Source: Gaiellasilicea sp035575835 | GTDB lineage: Bacteria; Actinomycetota; Thermoleophilia; Gaiellales; Gaiellaceae | DNA length: 64,000 nucleotides | Assembly (NCBI GenBank): GCA_035575835.1 | Contig: DATLXM010000007.1 | Coordinates: 1-64,000, forward strand | Direction of reading: 5' to 3' | Part shown: positions 8,445 through 26,086 of the stretch, in pieces | Numbering within the stretch: the stretch's first letter is position 1 | Layout: the number at the start of each line of letters is the position of its first letter | Made by a program: the position numbers and the translations under genes | Notes under the pieces: model-generated | Seen by the model: the letters and a program-made list of their open reading frames with translations, nothing else | Databases searched by the model: none | Told to the model about the DNA's origin: nothing

Positions 8445-9271
8445 CCTCCCGCGCCGGCACCTGGCTTCTCCGCGGCGCGACCGGGCTGACGCTCGGGTTC
8501 ATCTACCTGCCGCTCTTCGTGATCTTCCTCTACGCCTTCAACGAGCGGCGCTCGCTCGTCTGGCCGATCCCAGGACTGACGACGAAGTGGTTCGGGCGGG
8601 CGATCGACAACCCTGGCGTGCGGGATGCGCTGATGCTCTCCACCAAGGCGGCGCTCGGCGCAACCGTGATCGCGCTCCTGCTCGGGTCGCTGGCCGCAAT
8701 GGCGGTCGCGCGCCATCGCTTCTTCGGTCGCGAGGCGATCTCCTTCCTCGTCATCCTCCCGATCGCCCTGCCTGGGATCGTGACCGGGATGGCCCTGAAC
8801 GCGACCTTCCGCAATCTTCCCGAGCCGTTCGGCGTCGACCTCGGGCTCTTCACGATCATGGTCGGGCACGCGACCTTCTGCATCGTCGTCGTCTACAACA
8901 ACGTCGTCGCGCGGCTGCGGCGGAGTGCGGCCTCGCTCGAGGAGGCCTCCGCAGACCTCGGCGCGGACGCCTGGCAAACGTTCCGCTACGTCACCTTCCC
9001 GCAGCTGAAGACCGCGCTCCTCGCGGGAGCGCTGCTCGCATTCGCGCTCAGCTTCGACGAGGTGATCGTGACGACGTTCACCGCCGGGGCCGACCAGACA
9101 CTGCCGATCTGGATCCTGAACAACCTCTCGCGCCCGAACCAGCTCCCGATCGTGAACGTGGTCGCGGTCTTCGTGATTCTGCTCTCCATGATCCCGGTCT
9201 ACGTCGCCTCGCGGATCTCCAGCGGGTCGGCGGGGCCGCGGACGACAGGCGTTGCGGGTGGCGCGCGCTAG
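8441..9271 (+). CDS. potC: ABC transporter permease 2, PotC-like
   Basis: The 276-residue protein has about six membrane helices and an EAA loop (SLEEASADLGADAWQTFRYV). It is the second channel half of the Pot-type importer and the last gene of the operon. Translation is coupled to potB by an ATGA overlap. Its TAG stop shares the palindrome CTAG (9268-9271) with the TAG stop of the convergent sensor kinase gene. Confidence 0.88.
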   Translation: MTSRAGTWLLRGATGLTLGFIYLPLFVIFLYAFNERRSLVWPIPGLTTKWFGRAIDNPGVRDALMLSTKAALGATVIALLLGSLAAMAVARHRFFGREAISFLVILPIALPGIVTGMALNATFRNLPEPFGVDLGLFTIMVGHATFCIVVVYNNVVARLRRSAASLEEASADLGADAWQTFRYVTFPQLKTALLAGALLAFALSFDEVIVTTFTAGADQTLPIWILNNLSRPNQLPIVNVVAVFVILLSMIPVYVASRISSGSAGPRTTGVAGGAR

Positions 9272-11679
9272 CGGGTCTTCGCGGGCTTCTTCGCCGGGGC
9301 GCGCTTCGGTGCGGGCTGCTCGAAGACCGGCAGCTCGAGCACGAAAGTCGAGCCGACGCCGAGTTGGGACTCCACCCAGAGCGCACCGTCCATCCGGCGC
9401 ACCAGCTCGCGACAGATGTAGAGCCCGAGGCCGGTTCCGCCGATCCCGCGGGTCATATTCGGGTCGAGCCGGTAGAACTTCTCGAAGATCCGGCGGTGCT
9501 CGGACGGCGGGATCCCGAGGCCCTCGTCCGTGACCGCGAAGCGGATTCGGGAATCGACCTCCGTCACCTGGAGCTCGACCTTGCCGCCGTCCGGTGAGTA
9601 CTTGATCGCGTTGTCGATCAGGTTCACGAGCACTTGCTGGAGCTGCCCGCGATCGGCCGCCACGGGTGCGAGCCGTTTCGGTGCGTCGAGTCCCAGCTCG
9701 ATCGCCTCGGGAAGATGCGTCCGCGTCGTGTCGAGGACGACCCTCGCCAGCTCGAGCGCGTCGAAGCGCTCGATCGCGACCGGCATTCGACCCGAGTCGA
9801 GGTGGCTCGCGAGCAGGAGATCGTTGACGATCCCGGCGAGCCGGTCGGATTCGCTCGCGATCACGCCGAGAAGCTCGTCCCGGATCTGGTCGTCGAGGTC
9901 GAGGTCGGTGCGCCGAATCGTCTGAGCCGACCCGTAGATCGCGGCGAGCGGGGTGCGCAGCTCGTGCGAGACGGTGGCGACGAAGTCGGCCCTCATCTCC
10001 TCGAGCGCGCGCTCCTCGGTCAGGTCGCGAAACGCGTAGACGACGCCCTCGTCGAAGCCGACCCCGGAGCCGGAGATCCAGAGCTCACGGCCGCCGAACT
10101 CGACCGGAACCGTCTCGGCCCTGACGAGCGTGCCCGGCTTGCTCGCGACCGGGATCCTGGGAGCGATCTCCTCCCACTGGGGGACGACCTCGGTGATCGG
10201 CCGGCCGAGCACCTCCACCTCGGATTGGCCGGTGATCACTGCGGCCGCGGTGTTCCAGAGCCTGATCACGCCTTCGCGATCGATGAGCACCACGCCGTCG
10301 CCCACCGCCTCCAGCACCCGGGCCGCGCGCCCGCGTCGTTGGGCCTCCTCGTAGAGGCGGGCGTTGTCGATCGCCGCCGCGGCGTGGCGCGCGAGCTCGA
10401 CCGCGAGGGCCAGATCCTCCTCGCCGTAGGTGCGTCCCGACTCGGCGGTGACGAGGCTGATGGAGCCGAAGACCTCGCCGCGCGCCAGCAGCGGCACCGT
10501 CACGTACGAGCGAGGGGCGAGTGCGCGAGCGATCTCCATCTGCCCCTCGTCGAAGCCGAAGCCCTGGAGCGCCTTTTCGTCTACGTCGCTCACGAGCACG
10601 GCTTCCTGGAGGCGGATCGCCGCCGCACCGGCGGCACCGTTGGCACCGAGCATGGCCTCCTGGAGCTCGCGGGCCAGCGACACCTTCAGCGGGTCGACGT
10701 GCTCGAGCGCCAGCCGCCGCAGCGTTCCGCCGGTGAAGACGTCCACCGTGCACCAGTCGGCGACGCGCGGAACAGCAAGCTTTGCCACGTCGGCGAGCGT
10801 CTGCTCGTACTCGAGGGAGCTGCCGAGCACCCAACCGGCGTCGGTGAGGAAGCGTTGCCGGTCCTCCGCGCGCCTGCGGTCGTCGATATCGGTGTTGGTC
10901 CCGAACCATCGGACGACCTCGCCGGCGTCACCGCGCATCGGCACCGCGCGGGCGAGATGCCAGCGCCAGGCGTCCTCCGCTCCATGACGGAGGCGAAACT
11001 CGAACTCGTACGGCTCGCCCGTCGAGAGCGAGGCGCTCCAACGCTCGATGCACGCGGGGAGGTCTTCCGGGTGGACGCCGTCACCCCAGCCGGAGCCGAT
11101 CAACTCGTCGAATGTCCGGTCGAAGAACTCGAGCACGCGCTCGTTGACGTAGTCGAGGTTCCCGTCGGGCAGCGCCGTCCACACCTGTTGCGGGATCGAG
11201 TCACCGAGGAACCGGTACCGCTCCTCGCTCGCCCGCTCGAGGGTCGCGAGCTCCTGCTCGCGCAGCAGCTCGCCCTGGCGGCGCACCTCGATCGTCATCT
11301 GCCAGAGGTCGATGAAGACGGAGACCTTGGCCCGGAGCACGTCCGGGTCGAAGGGCTTCAGGAGGTAGTCGACCGCGCCCGTCTCGTAGCCGCGGAAAAC
11401 GTTCTCGGCGTCCTTCGAGATGGCGGTCAGGAAGATGATCGGCACGCCCCTCGTCCGCTCCCGCTGCTTGATCAGCTTCGCGGTCTGAAAACCGTCCAGC
11501 CCGGGCATCTGGACGTCGAGCAGGATCAGCGCGAATTCGTCCTGCAGCAGACGCCGCAGCGCCTCTTCGCCCGAGTCGGCGCGAACGAGCTCCTGGCCGA
11601 GCGGCTCCAGGATCGCCTCGAGTGCGAACAGGTTTTCGGGCGTGTCGTCGACACAGAGGATCCTCGCCTTGACGCTCAC
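9268..11679 (-). CDS. Receiver-PAS-GAF-PAS sensor histidine kinase
   Basis: The 803-residue soluble kinase starts with an intact receiver (ILCVDDTPENL and LILLDVQMPGLDG). It continues with a PAS domain (about 150-265), a GAF domain (about 280-440), a second PAS (about 450-555), a HisKA domain with VSHELRTPLAAIYG and a HATPase domain (NLIDNAIKYS, DEGLGIP, GGTGLGLYI). The receiver at the N-terminus suggests control by another kinase, plausibly the giant poly-HAMP kinase that heads the operon. I choose GTG 11679, which overlaps the cheB stop as GTGA; GTG 11688 is also in frame. The C-terminal tail is Lys/Ala/Pro-rich. Confidence 0.88.
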   Translation of the reverse strand: MSVKARILCVDDTPENLFALEAILEPLGQELVRADSGEEALRRLLQDEFALILLDVQMPGLDGFQTAKLIKQRERTRGVPIIFLTAISKDAENVFRGYETGAVDYLLKPFDPDVLRAKVSVFIDLWQMTIEVRRQGELLREQELATLERASEERYRFLGDSIPQQVWTALPDGNLDYVNERVLEFFDRTFDELIGSGWGDGVHPEDLPACIERWSASLSTGEPYEFEFRLRHGAEDAWRWHLARAVPMRGDAGEVVRWFGTNTDIDDRRRAEDRQRFLTDAGWVLGSSLEYEQTLADVAKLAVPRVADWCTVDVFTGGTLRRLALEHVDPLKVSLARELQEAMLGANGAAGAAAIRLQEAVLVSDVDEKALQGFGFDEGQMEIARALAPRSYVTVPLLARGEVFGSISLVTAESGRTYGEEDLALAVELARHAAAAIDNARLYEEAQRRGRAARVLEAVGDGVVLIDREGVIRLWNTAAAVITGQSEVEVLGRPITEVVPQWEEIAPRIPVASKPGTLVRAETVPVEFGGRELWISGSGVGFDEGVVYAFRDLTEERALEEMRADFVATVSHELRTPLAAIYGSAQTIRRTDLDLDDQIRDELLGVIASESDRLAGIVNDLLLASHLDSGRMPVAIERFDALELARVVLDTTRTHLPEAIELGLDAPKRLAPVAADRGQLQQVLVNLIDNAIKYSPDGGKVELQVTEVDSRIRFAVTDEGLGIPPSEHRRIFEKFYRLDPNMTRGIGGTGLGLYICRELVRRMDGALWVESQLGVGSTFVLELPVFEQPAPKRAPAKKPAKTR

Positions 11680-12242
11680 TTGCAGCACAGCTCGTGGAGG
11701 AACCTCGGGATCTCCTCGACCGGGAGGATTGCGTCCGCGACCGACGCAGAGATCGCCGCGTCGGGCATGTCCCGGCGCGCAGCCGTGCCCGGTTCCTGGA
11801 CGATCGTGACCCCGCCCTCGTTCTTGATCGCGGCGAGCCCCCGCGCTCCGTCCTCGTTCGCGCCGGTGAGCACGATTCCGATCGCCCGGTCACCGTACGA
11901 CCGCGCGACCGACTCGAAGAGGACGTCGATCGACGGACGGGCGAACTGGACGCGCTCATCCGTCGAGAAGGAGAAATGGCCGTTCTCGACGAGCAGGTGG
12001 TAGTCGGCGGGGGCGACGTAGACGTGGCAGCGCTCGATCGGCTCCTTGTCGTCGGGCTCGGTCACCGGCCGTTCGATATGCCGCTGGAGCAGGCCTTCGA
12101 GCGCCCCGCGATGGGAGTCGGCGCCGCGGTGCTGGGCGAGCACGATCGCCGGCTCGACTTCGGTCGAGAGACCGTCGAGCAGCGTGCTCACCGCATGAAG
12201 ACCACCCCAGGATGCACCGATCGCGATCACCTCGTAGCTCAT
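11676..12242 (-). CDS. cheB: CheB methylesterase domain protein (no receiver)
   Basis: The 188-residue protein is the catalytic CheB domain alone. The triad is visible as S11 (GASWGG), H38 (AQHRG) and D131 (LTGANEDGARG). Classical CheB has an N-terminal receiver, which is missing, so control must come from elsewhere. Genes on both sides overlap by four bases (ATGA with cheR, GTGA with the kinase). CheB removes methyl groups from glutamates of receptors; no methyl-accepting receptor gene is in the window, so the substrate may be a kinase coiled coil. Confidence 0.88.
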   Translation of the reverse strand: MSYEVIAIGASWGGLHAVSTLLDGLSTEVEPAIVLAQHRGADSHRGALEGLLQRHIERPVTEPDDKEPIERCHVYVAPADYHLLVENGHFSFSTDERVQFARPSIDVLFESVARSYGDRAIGIVLTGANEDGARGLAAIKNEGGVTIVQEPGTAARRDMPDAAISASVADAILPVEEIPRFLHELCCK

Positions 12243-13068
12243 CGAATCTTGCGGTAGAGCCGCTCCGCCGGATCGAGCTCCTCGAACGCCTCTTCGCGCG
12301 GAGAGAACTTGATCGTCTCCTTCTGCCCGAGGGCCATGATGCCGAACATCGCCAGGCTCTCGTAGAACAACTCGTGCACGTGCTCCTGGAGCGACTTGTC
12401 GAAATAGATCATCACGTTCCGGCACGTGATCACGTTGAACTCGTTGAAGGCCGAGTCGGAGGCGAGGTTGTGCCGGGCGAAGACGACGTTCTCGACGAGC
12501 GCGCGTTGGAACTGCGCCCCGTCGTAGCGGGCCACGTAGTACTCGGAGAACGCGCGCGTCCCACCGGCCCGGATGTAGTTCTGGGTGTACTCCTGCATCT
12601 TGTCGAGTGGGAAGACACCGAGCCGTGCCTGCTCGAGCACCGCCTCGTTGATGTCGGTCGCGTAGATTCGTGTCCGCTCGGCGAGGCCTTCCTCGGCTAG
12701 GAGGATCGCCAGTGAGTAGACCTCCTCGCCGGTCGAGCAGCCCGCGACCCAGAGCCTGGAGTAAGGGTACGTCCGGAGCAGCGGCACGATCTCCGTGCGG
12801 AAGGCGAGGTAGAACGTGGGGTCGCGGAACATCGCCGTGACGTTGATCGAGAGGTCGAGCAGCAACCGTTCCATCACCCGGGGGTCGTGGAGGATCAGGT
12901 TCTGGAGCGCGGACACGGTCTCGACCTTCTCGCCGTCCATCCGTCGCCGCAGCCGGCGGCGAAGCGACGCGGGCGCGTACTCACGGAAGTCGAAGCCGTA
13001 GAGGCGGTAGATCCCCTCGAGCAGGAGCTCGACCTCGATCTCCTCGAGGTCGAGCTCCTCGCGCCTGC

Positions 13069-13084
<16 letters not shown>
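12239..13084 (-). CDS. cheR: CheR-type protein-glutamate methyltransferase
   Basis: The 281-residue enzyme has the CheR N-terminal helical domain and a SAM-binding fold (WVAGCSTGEEVYSLAILLAE, ATDINEAVLEQAR, ITCRNVMIYF). It methylates glutamates on signalling proteins. GTG 13084 overlaps the end of the poly-HAMP kinase gene by 16 bases, and its stop overlaps cheB as ATGA. Together with CheB it would set a reversible methylation state, as in chemoreceptor adaptation, but there is no CheA, CheW or receptor gene beside it. Confidence 0.9.
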
Positions 13085-20112
<7,028 letters not shown>

Positions 20113-20238
20113 TGGGGGGACTCCTTTGGCGGGGGTTGGGCGAAGCGGCGTTTCGGGGCGATATGCCCGTAAATGCGGGGTTTTTAACGGCGACCCGAAT
20201 CCTTTTCGGGCCCTGGTGCGTTGATTATCGGTCGAAAA

Positions 20239-21201
20239 TCAGGTTCTCGCCAGGGCGTTCGTCAGGTCGGCCCACAACTCCTCGGCCGGTTCGAGCCCGA
20301 CACTGAGCCGGAGCAGGCCTTCCGGGACGCGGTCGCCTTCCCAGCGGTGGCGGGTCTCGATCGTCGTCTGCGTGCCGCCCAGGCTCGTCGCATTCACGAT
20401 CGCCCGGGTCCCGGTCTCGACGGCCCGCGCCGCCGGCCCGCTCTCGACGTCGAAGGAGACGAGCCCCCCGAAGCCCGGGTAGCGGACGAGCGTCACCGCC
20501 GGGTGGCCGCGCAGACGCTCCGCGAGGTCGCGGGCGGTCTCCGTCTGGCGGAGCACCCGCACCTCGAGCGTCTTCAGGCCGCGCAGAAGGAGCCAGGCCG
20601 CATCGGGTGCCGGGGCGGCGCCGGTCGCGTTACGGAACGCCCGCAGCCGTTCGGCATCCTCCGGTCGGCGACAGACGACGGCCCCGAGCAGCGCGTCGTG
20701 GTGCCCGGCGAGGTACTTCGTGGCGCTGTGGAGGACGAAGTCGCAGCCGTGCTCGAGCGGGCGCAGGTGGATCGGGGTCGCGGCGGTGGCGTCGCAGACG
20801 ACAGGGGCGGGGTGCGCCGCGGCCGCCGCGAAGTCGGGCATCGTCAGGTGCGGATTCGAGGGCGCCTCGATCCAGACGAGGTCGGCGTCGGATGGGGCGG
20901 AGGTCTGGTCGAACAGCTCGTGCCGGAGCCCCCAGCGCCCGAGCTCCGTGAAGGTGACGCCTGTCCCGTAGTAGGCGCCGCTCGCGAGTGCGACCCGCTT
21001 CCCCGGCTCGAGGAGCGCGAGCACGATCGCGGTCGTCGCGGCGGTGCCCGACGCGAAGAGGACTGCCTCGCCGCCGTCGAGCTCGCCGAGGGCGCGTTCG
21101 GCGGCCGCTCCGTTCGGATGCCCCGTGCGGGCGTAATAGAACGAGCCCACGTCGCCGTCCACGTACGGCCAGACGGTCGAGCGGTCGAGAGGCTCCTCCA
21201 T
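20239..21201 (-). CDS. Cys/Met-metabolism PLP enzyme (cystathionine gamma-synthase-like)
   Basis: The 320-residue enzyme belongs to the trans-sulfuration PLP family. It shows FYYARTGHPN, GEAVLFASGTAA, the Asp motif CDATAATP and the Schiff-base Lys in HSATKYLAGHHDALLG. At 320 residues it is shorter than the usual ~380-400, mostly at the N-terminus; ATG 21201 begins EEPLDRSTVWPYVDGD, where the family normally has a longer leader. The reaction could be cystathionine synthesis or cleavage, or a related gamma elimination. Its start shares one base with the stop of the DUF4260 gene (TGATG). Confidence 0.8.
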   Translation of the reverse strand: MEEPLDRSTVWPYVDGDVGSFYYARTGHPNGAAAERALGELDGGEAVLFASGTAATTAIVLALLEPGKRVALASGAYYGTGVTFTELGRWGLRHELFDQTSAPSDADLVWIEAPSNPHLTMPDFAAAAAHPAPVVCDATAATPIHLRPLEHGCDFVLHSATKYLAGHHDALLGAVVCRRPEDAERLRAFRNATGAAPAPDAAWLLLRGLKTLEVRVLRQTETARDLAERLRGHPAVTLVRYPGFGGLVSFDVESGPAARAVETGTRAIVNATSLGGTQTTIETRHRWEGDRVPEGLLRLSVGLEPAEELWADLTNALART

Positions 21202-21566
21202 CAGACGCGCTGGAGGTGGGACTCCTTGAACCCGGACGGATACTTGAGCCCGTAGCCCACGAGCCGGTCCATCCCGATATGGGCGAGCCAGATCAGGGCG
21301 AGCTGGAGTGCGAGCCTCCAGCCGCCCAGCACGCCCGCCACCGCGAGCGCGAGTGGCGAGACCTCGGCGTGGACGAGGTCGTAGGCGGCGGCGCCGACGC
21401 GCTCCCCGGCGGCGTAGCCGAGCATCGCGAGGTCTGGGGCCAGCAGAAGCAGGACGAGCAGGAGCCACCCGAAGCCCTCGTGGAAGTAGAGGGCGAGCGA
21501 GCCCGCGAGCACGGCGCCGCCCTCCAGGCGGAGCAAGAGCCGCGGCAGCCCGTCGAGCGAACGCAT
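21201..21566 (-). CDS. DUF4260 small membrane protein
   Basis: The 121-residue protein has about four hydrophobic segments and the family end motif LIWLAHIGMDRLVGYGLKYP, with LLLAPDLAMLGYAAG in the middle. Function is unknown for this family. ATG 21566 has TATCGT seven bases upstream (21574-21579) and also a GGGAG ribosome site. The gene is coupled to the PLP enzyme downstream and divergent from the carboxylase subunit. Confidence 0.8.
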   Translation of the reverse strand: MRSLDGLPRLLLRLEGGAVLAGSLALYFHEGFGWLLLVLLLLAPDLAMLGYAAGERVGAAAYDLVHAEVSPLALAVAGVLGGWRLALQLALIWLAHIGMDRLVGYGLKYPSGFKESHLQRV

Positions 21567-21573
21567 CTCCCTG

Positions 21574-21595
21574 ACGATATCGGCGCGGTTAGGCT
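21574..21595. promoter_or_regulatory. Back-to-back -10 elements for DUF4260 and carboxylase genes
   Basis: Minus-strand TATCGT (21574-21579) lies seven bases before ATG 21566. Plus-strand TAGGCT (21590-21595) lies six bases before ATG 21602. Both spacings predict leaderless transcripts from a 35-base divergent spacer. Confidence 0.45.
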
Positions 21596-21601
21596 CCCGC
21601 G

Positions 21602-23167
<1,566 letters not shown>

Positions 23168-23186
23168 TCTTTCTGCGGCGCAAGCA

Positions 23187-23252
23187 GAGAGAGGATCCGC
23201 GGAAGCGGATCCTCTCTCGCGCCAAGACCCTGAAGGGGCGCCTGCGGCGCCC
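23187..23252. terminator. Two GC-rich hairpins between convergent genes
   Basis: GAGAGAGGATCCGC (23187-23200) pairs with GCGGATCCTCTCTC (23205-23218) around a GGAA (GNRA) loop. GGGCGCC-TGC-GGCGCCC (23236-23252) follows. Neither has a long U tract. The position between pccB (plus) and the acetyltransferase (minus) fits a bidirectional terminator. The second hairpin and its flanks resemble the element after sucD at 38231-38278. Confidence 0.5.
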
Positions 23253-23287
23253 GGGCTCAAGGATCAGGTCTGGCGGCCGGACTCCGC

Positions 23288-24142
23288 TCAGAGAACCGGC
23301 TGACCGAACTCGACCTGAAGGGCGTCGCACACCGGCCGGTAGCCGATCTGCGCGTAGATCTTGTTCGCGGTCGGGTTAGCCAGGTTCGTGTGGAGGAAGC
23401 AAAATCGCCTGCCCGCGGCGAGCCGGTCGGTGGAGACGTGCGCCGTGACTGCGCTCGCGTAGCCGTGGCCGCGGTGCTCGGGAGGGGTGTAGACCGGCCC
23501 GATCCGGGTGCCGCTCGGTGTGGAGCTTCCGAACGCCGCGCAGGAGACGGGCTCGCCCTCGACTTCCCAGAGGACGTAGGTAGCGTCCGCGGCGAGGAGC
23601 TTGTGGTCGACGTTCGCTTCGAGCGCGGCGTCCTCGGGGTGCTCCTCGCCTACGGCCTCGATCGAGAAGGCGCGGAGCCATTCGACGAGGAGCGTGCGGT
23701 CGTTCGATCCGGCGACACGCGCCGTCCCCGGACACGGACCCGGTGGGATCACCTCCTCGAGTTCGAAGATTCGTTGCCTGAAGCGAGTTCGCCAGGGAAC
23801 GCCGTGCCGGCGGCTCCAGGCTACCGCGAACGACTCGATCTCCGGTGTTGCACCGACGGCGCCCGGCAGTTCCTCGTCGATGCCGGTGGCGAGGGCATCG
23901 ATCGCTCCTGCCGCGAGCGGCTGGGCGAGCACGACTCCGTGCGGAGGGGTGCGCAACGCTCCACCCACCACGGTCCCGCGCTCCTCGACGAGCCAGAAGC
24001 GGCGTTCTGGGTAGCGCCACGGATGCTCTTCGAGAGTCCCGAGGAGACCGAGCGCGAGGTTGTGTCGCGCCTCGTCTCGGAGCAGCAGATCCGAGGCGCG
24101 ACTTGCGAACTCGGACACTTCGTCGAACTGAAGGACGTGCAC
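23288..24142 (-). CDS. GNAT-family N-acetyltransferase
   Basis: The 284-residue protein has a C-terminal FR47-like GNAT domain with the acetyl-CoA loop PEHRGHGYASAVTAHVS and the family end NKIYAQIGYRPVCD. The N-terminal half is a degenerate GNAT-like domain. The substrate is unknown. I choose GTG 24142 because TACACT lies six bases upstream; a TTG at 24169 would add nine residues and overlap the divergent MerR/TOBE start. Confidence 0.8.
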   Translation of the reverse strand: MHVLQFDEVSEFASRASDLLLRDEARHNLALGLLGTLEEHPWRYPERRFWLVEERGTVVGGALRTPPHGVVLAQPLAAGAIDALATGIDEELPGAVGATPEIESFAVAWSRRHGVPWRTRFRQRIFELEEVIPPGPCPGTARVAGSNDRTLLVEWLRAFSIEAVGEEHPEDAALEANVDHKLLAADATYVLWEVEGEPVSCAAFGSSTPSGTRIGPVYTPPEHRGHGYASAVTAHVSTDRLAAGRRFCFLHTNLANPTANKIYAQIGYRPVCDALQVEFGQPVL

Positions 24143-24148
24143 CGCAGC

Positions 24149-24156
24149 AGTGTAAT
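24149..24156. promoter_or_regulatory. Overlapping divergent -10 elements (acetyltransferase / MerR-TOBE)
   Basis: Minus-strand TACACT (24149-24154) sits six bases before GTG 24142. Plus-strand TGTAAT (24151-24156) sits twelve bases before ATG 24169. The two -10 boxes overlap by four bases, so the two promoters should exclude each other. CCAGGCAATGCCTAGGC around the MerR/TOBE start contains imperfect dyads that could be an operator. Confidence 0.4.
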
Positions 24157-24168
24157 CTTGTCCAGGCA

Positions 24169-24546
24169 ATGCCTAGGCAAACTTTGACGGCCGCGGAGGC
24201 TGCGCGCGCGCTCGGGATCAGCGTCGACACGCTGCGCCGCTGGGACCGGAGCGGCAAGATCACCGTCGGCAGGGACTCGGCGAACCGTCGCATCGTCGCC
24301 GCGTCCGAGGTCGAGCGCCTGCGTGCGCAGGTCGGCGCGCAGGAGCTCTCGGCCCGCAACCGCTTCCGCGGGGTCGTCCGCAGCGTCGAGATCGACGGCT
24401 TCCTCGCGCGGGTCGAGATCGACGTCACCGAGCCGAGCCGCGTCGTCGCCGTGATCACGCGAGAGTCGGCGGAGGAGCTCGGGCTGAAGCCGGGAGCGAG
24501 CGCCGCAGGGGTCGTCAAGGCGACCTCGGTGATGGTGGAGAGGTGA
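24169..24546 (+). CDS. MerR/excisionase-type HTH plus TOBE (molybdate-binding) protein
   Basis: The 125-residue protein joins an N-terminal helix-turn-helix of the MerR/excisionase type (TAAEAARALGISVDTLRRWD) to a C-terminal TOBE/Mop domain (about 60-125: RNRFRGVVRSVEIDGFLARV, ending VVKATSVMVE). TOBE domains bind molybdate or tungstate. As first gene of the modABC operon it is most likely the molybdate-responsive regulator. Its stop overlaps the modA start as GTGA. Confidence 0.85.
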   Translation: MPRQTLTAAEAARALGISVDTLRRWDRSGKITVGRDSANRRIVAASEVERLRAQVGAQELSARNRFRGVVRSVEIDGFLARVEIDVTEPSRVVAVITRESAEELGLKPGASAAGVVKATSVMVER

Positions 24547-25268
24547 CGCGAACCGCGATCGCCCTGGCGCTCGTCGTCCTCGTCGGCGCAGGGTGGACGA
24601 CGGCCCGGGCCGACGACCCGGTCACCGTCTACGCGGCCGCGTCTCTGGCCGAGGTGCTGCCGCGGGTCGCCCCGAACGCGCGCGCCCAGTTCGCCGGTTC
24701 GAACCAGCTGGCGCTGCAGATCCGACTCGGAGCCCCCGCCGACGTCTTCGCCTCCGCCAGTCCGCTCTACGCACAACAGCTCTTCCGGGAAGGCCTCGTG
24801 GAGCGCCCTCGCACCTTCGCCACGAACTCGCTCGTCCTCGCCGTCCCGAAGAGCAATCCGGCGAAGATCCGCTCGGTCTACGACCTTGCGAAGAGGCCGA
24901 GGCTGAAGCTCGTCGTCGCGGGGGCCAAGGCGCCGGTCGGCCTGTACACCCGTGAGGTGCTGAAGCGGGTCGGGCTGCTTCGCGTCCTCCGCAAGGCGGT
25001 CAGCCAGGAGCCGGACGTGAAGGGGATCGTCGGCAAGCTCGCGCTCGGCGAGGCGGACGCGGGTTTCGTCTACGCGACGGACGTGCGCGCAGCGAGCGGC
25101 CGGCTCGTCGCGATTCCGCTCCCTCGGCGCTCGCAGCCCACGATCCGCTACGAGGCCGCCGTCGTGCGCGCTTCCAGGAATCGTGCAGGCGCGATCGAGC
25201 TGATTGCGGATCTTCTGGGCACCGATGGCCGCCGAGAGCTCGCGCGCGCCGGCTTCGGGCTTCCGTGA
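24543..25268 (+). CDS. modA: Molybdate ABC transporter substrate-binding protein
   Basis: The 241-residue protein has a Sec signal peptide (about 1-23, ending ARADD) and the ModA fold: VTVYAAASLAEVLP, GAPADVFASAS, and the hinge region GEADAGFVYATDV. It binds molybdate outside the membrane. There is no lipobox Cys, so it may be a free secreted protein or anchored only by an uncleaved signal. GTG 24543 overlaps the previous stop; its own stop overlaps modB as GTGA. Confidence 0.88.
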   Translation: MTRTAIALALVVLVGAGWTTARADDPVTVYAAASLAEVLPRVAPNARAQFAGSNQLALQIRLGAPADVFASASPLYAQQLFREGLVERPRTFATNSLVLAVPKSNPAKIRSVYDLAKRPRLKLVVAGAKAPVGLYTREVLKRVGLLRVLRKAVSQEPDVKGIVGKLALGEADAGFVYATDVRAASGRLVAIPLPRRSQPTIRYEAAVVRASRNRAGAIELIADLLGTDGRRELARAGFGLP

Positions 25269-26086
25269 GACACGCCTTCGCGCTGGTGTTCGGGCTGCTG
25301 ACCGTCGTGGCCCTCGGTTTCCTGATCCTGCCGATCGTCGCGATCTTCCTCCAGATCCCGCCGGACGCCCTCGTCTCGCATCTCGGTGACCAGGCGGCGA
25401 TCGACGCGCTCGTGGTCACGGCGAAGACGAGCGCGATCGCGAACGCGCTCATTCTGCTCTTCGGCACGCCTGCGGCCTACGTGATCGCAACGCGCTCCTT
25501 CCGCGGCCGGACGCTCCTCGTCACGCTCGTGGAGCTCCCGCTCGTCCTGCCGCCGGCTGTCGCCGGGATCGGTTTGCTCGCTGCGTTCGGCCGGCTCGGG
25601 CTGCTCGGCTCGACACTCGGCGCATTCGGGCTCGAGGTCGGCTTCACGCAGATCGCGGTCGTGCTCGCGGTCACCTTCGTCGCGAGCCCCTTCTACCTCA
25701 GGGCCGCGATCGCCGCCTTCGAGGCGATTGACCCGAACCTGCCCGCGGCCGCCCGAACGCTCGGCGCCGGTCCGGGTCGCACCTTCCTCCGCGTCGCGCT
25801 TCCGCTGGCAGCCGGCGGCCTCGGCGCCGGCTGGGCGCTCGCATTCGCCCGTGGGATCGGCGAGTTCGGGGCCACGATCCTCTTCGCCGGCTCCCTCCAG
25901 GGCGTCACCCAGACGCTCTCGCTCGCGGTCTACGAGCAGTTCGACGTCGATTTCGATCTCGCTCTCGCTCTCGGCGCCGAGCTCGTCTTCGTCAGTGCTG
26001 CGCTCCTGCTCCTCGTCAAGGTTCTCCCGTGGACACGCTCACCCTCGACCTCGCTCATCCCCTTCGCTCCTTCGCGCTCGAGGTAG
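25265..26086 (+). CDS. modB: Molybdate ABC transporter permease
   Basis: The 273-residue membrane protein has about five to six helices and the permease loop EAIDPNLPAAARTLGAGPGR followed by TFLRVALPLA and ARGIGEFGATILFAG, typical of ModB. It forms the channel for molybdate. GTG 25265 overlaps modA by four bases, and the last 58 bases overlap the modC frame, so the C-terminal tail (PWTRSPSTSLIPFAPSRSR) may not be conserved. Confidence 0.88.
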   Translation: MRHAFALVFGLLTVVALGFLILPIVAIFLQIPPDALVSHLGDQAAIDALVVTAKTSAIANALILLFGTPAAYVIATRSFRGRTLLVTLVELPLVLPPAVAGIGLLAAFGRLGLLGSTLGAFGLEVGFTQIAVVLAVTFVASPFYLRAAIAAFEAIDPNLPAAARTLGAGPGRTFLRVALPLAAGGLGAGWALAFARGIGEFGATILFAGSLQGVTQTLSLAVYEQFDVDFDLALALGAELVFVSAALLLLVKVLPWTRSPSTSLIPFAPSRSR

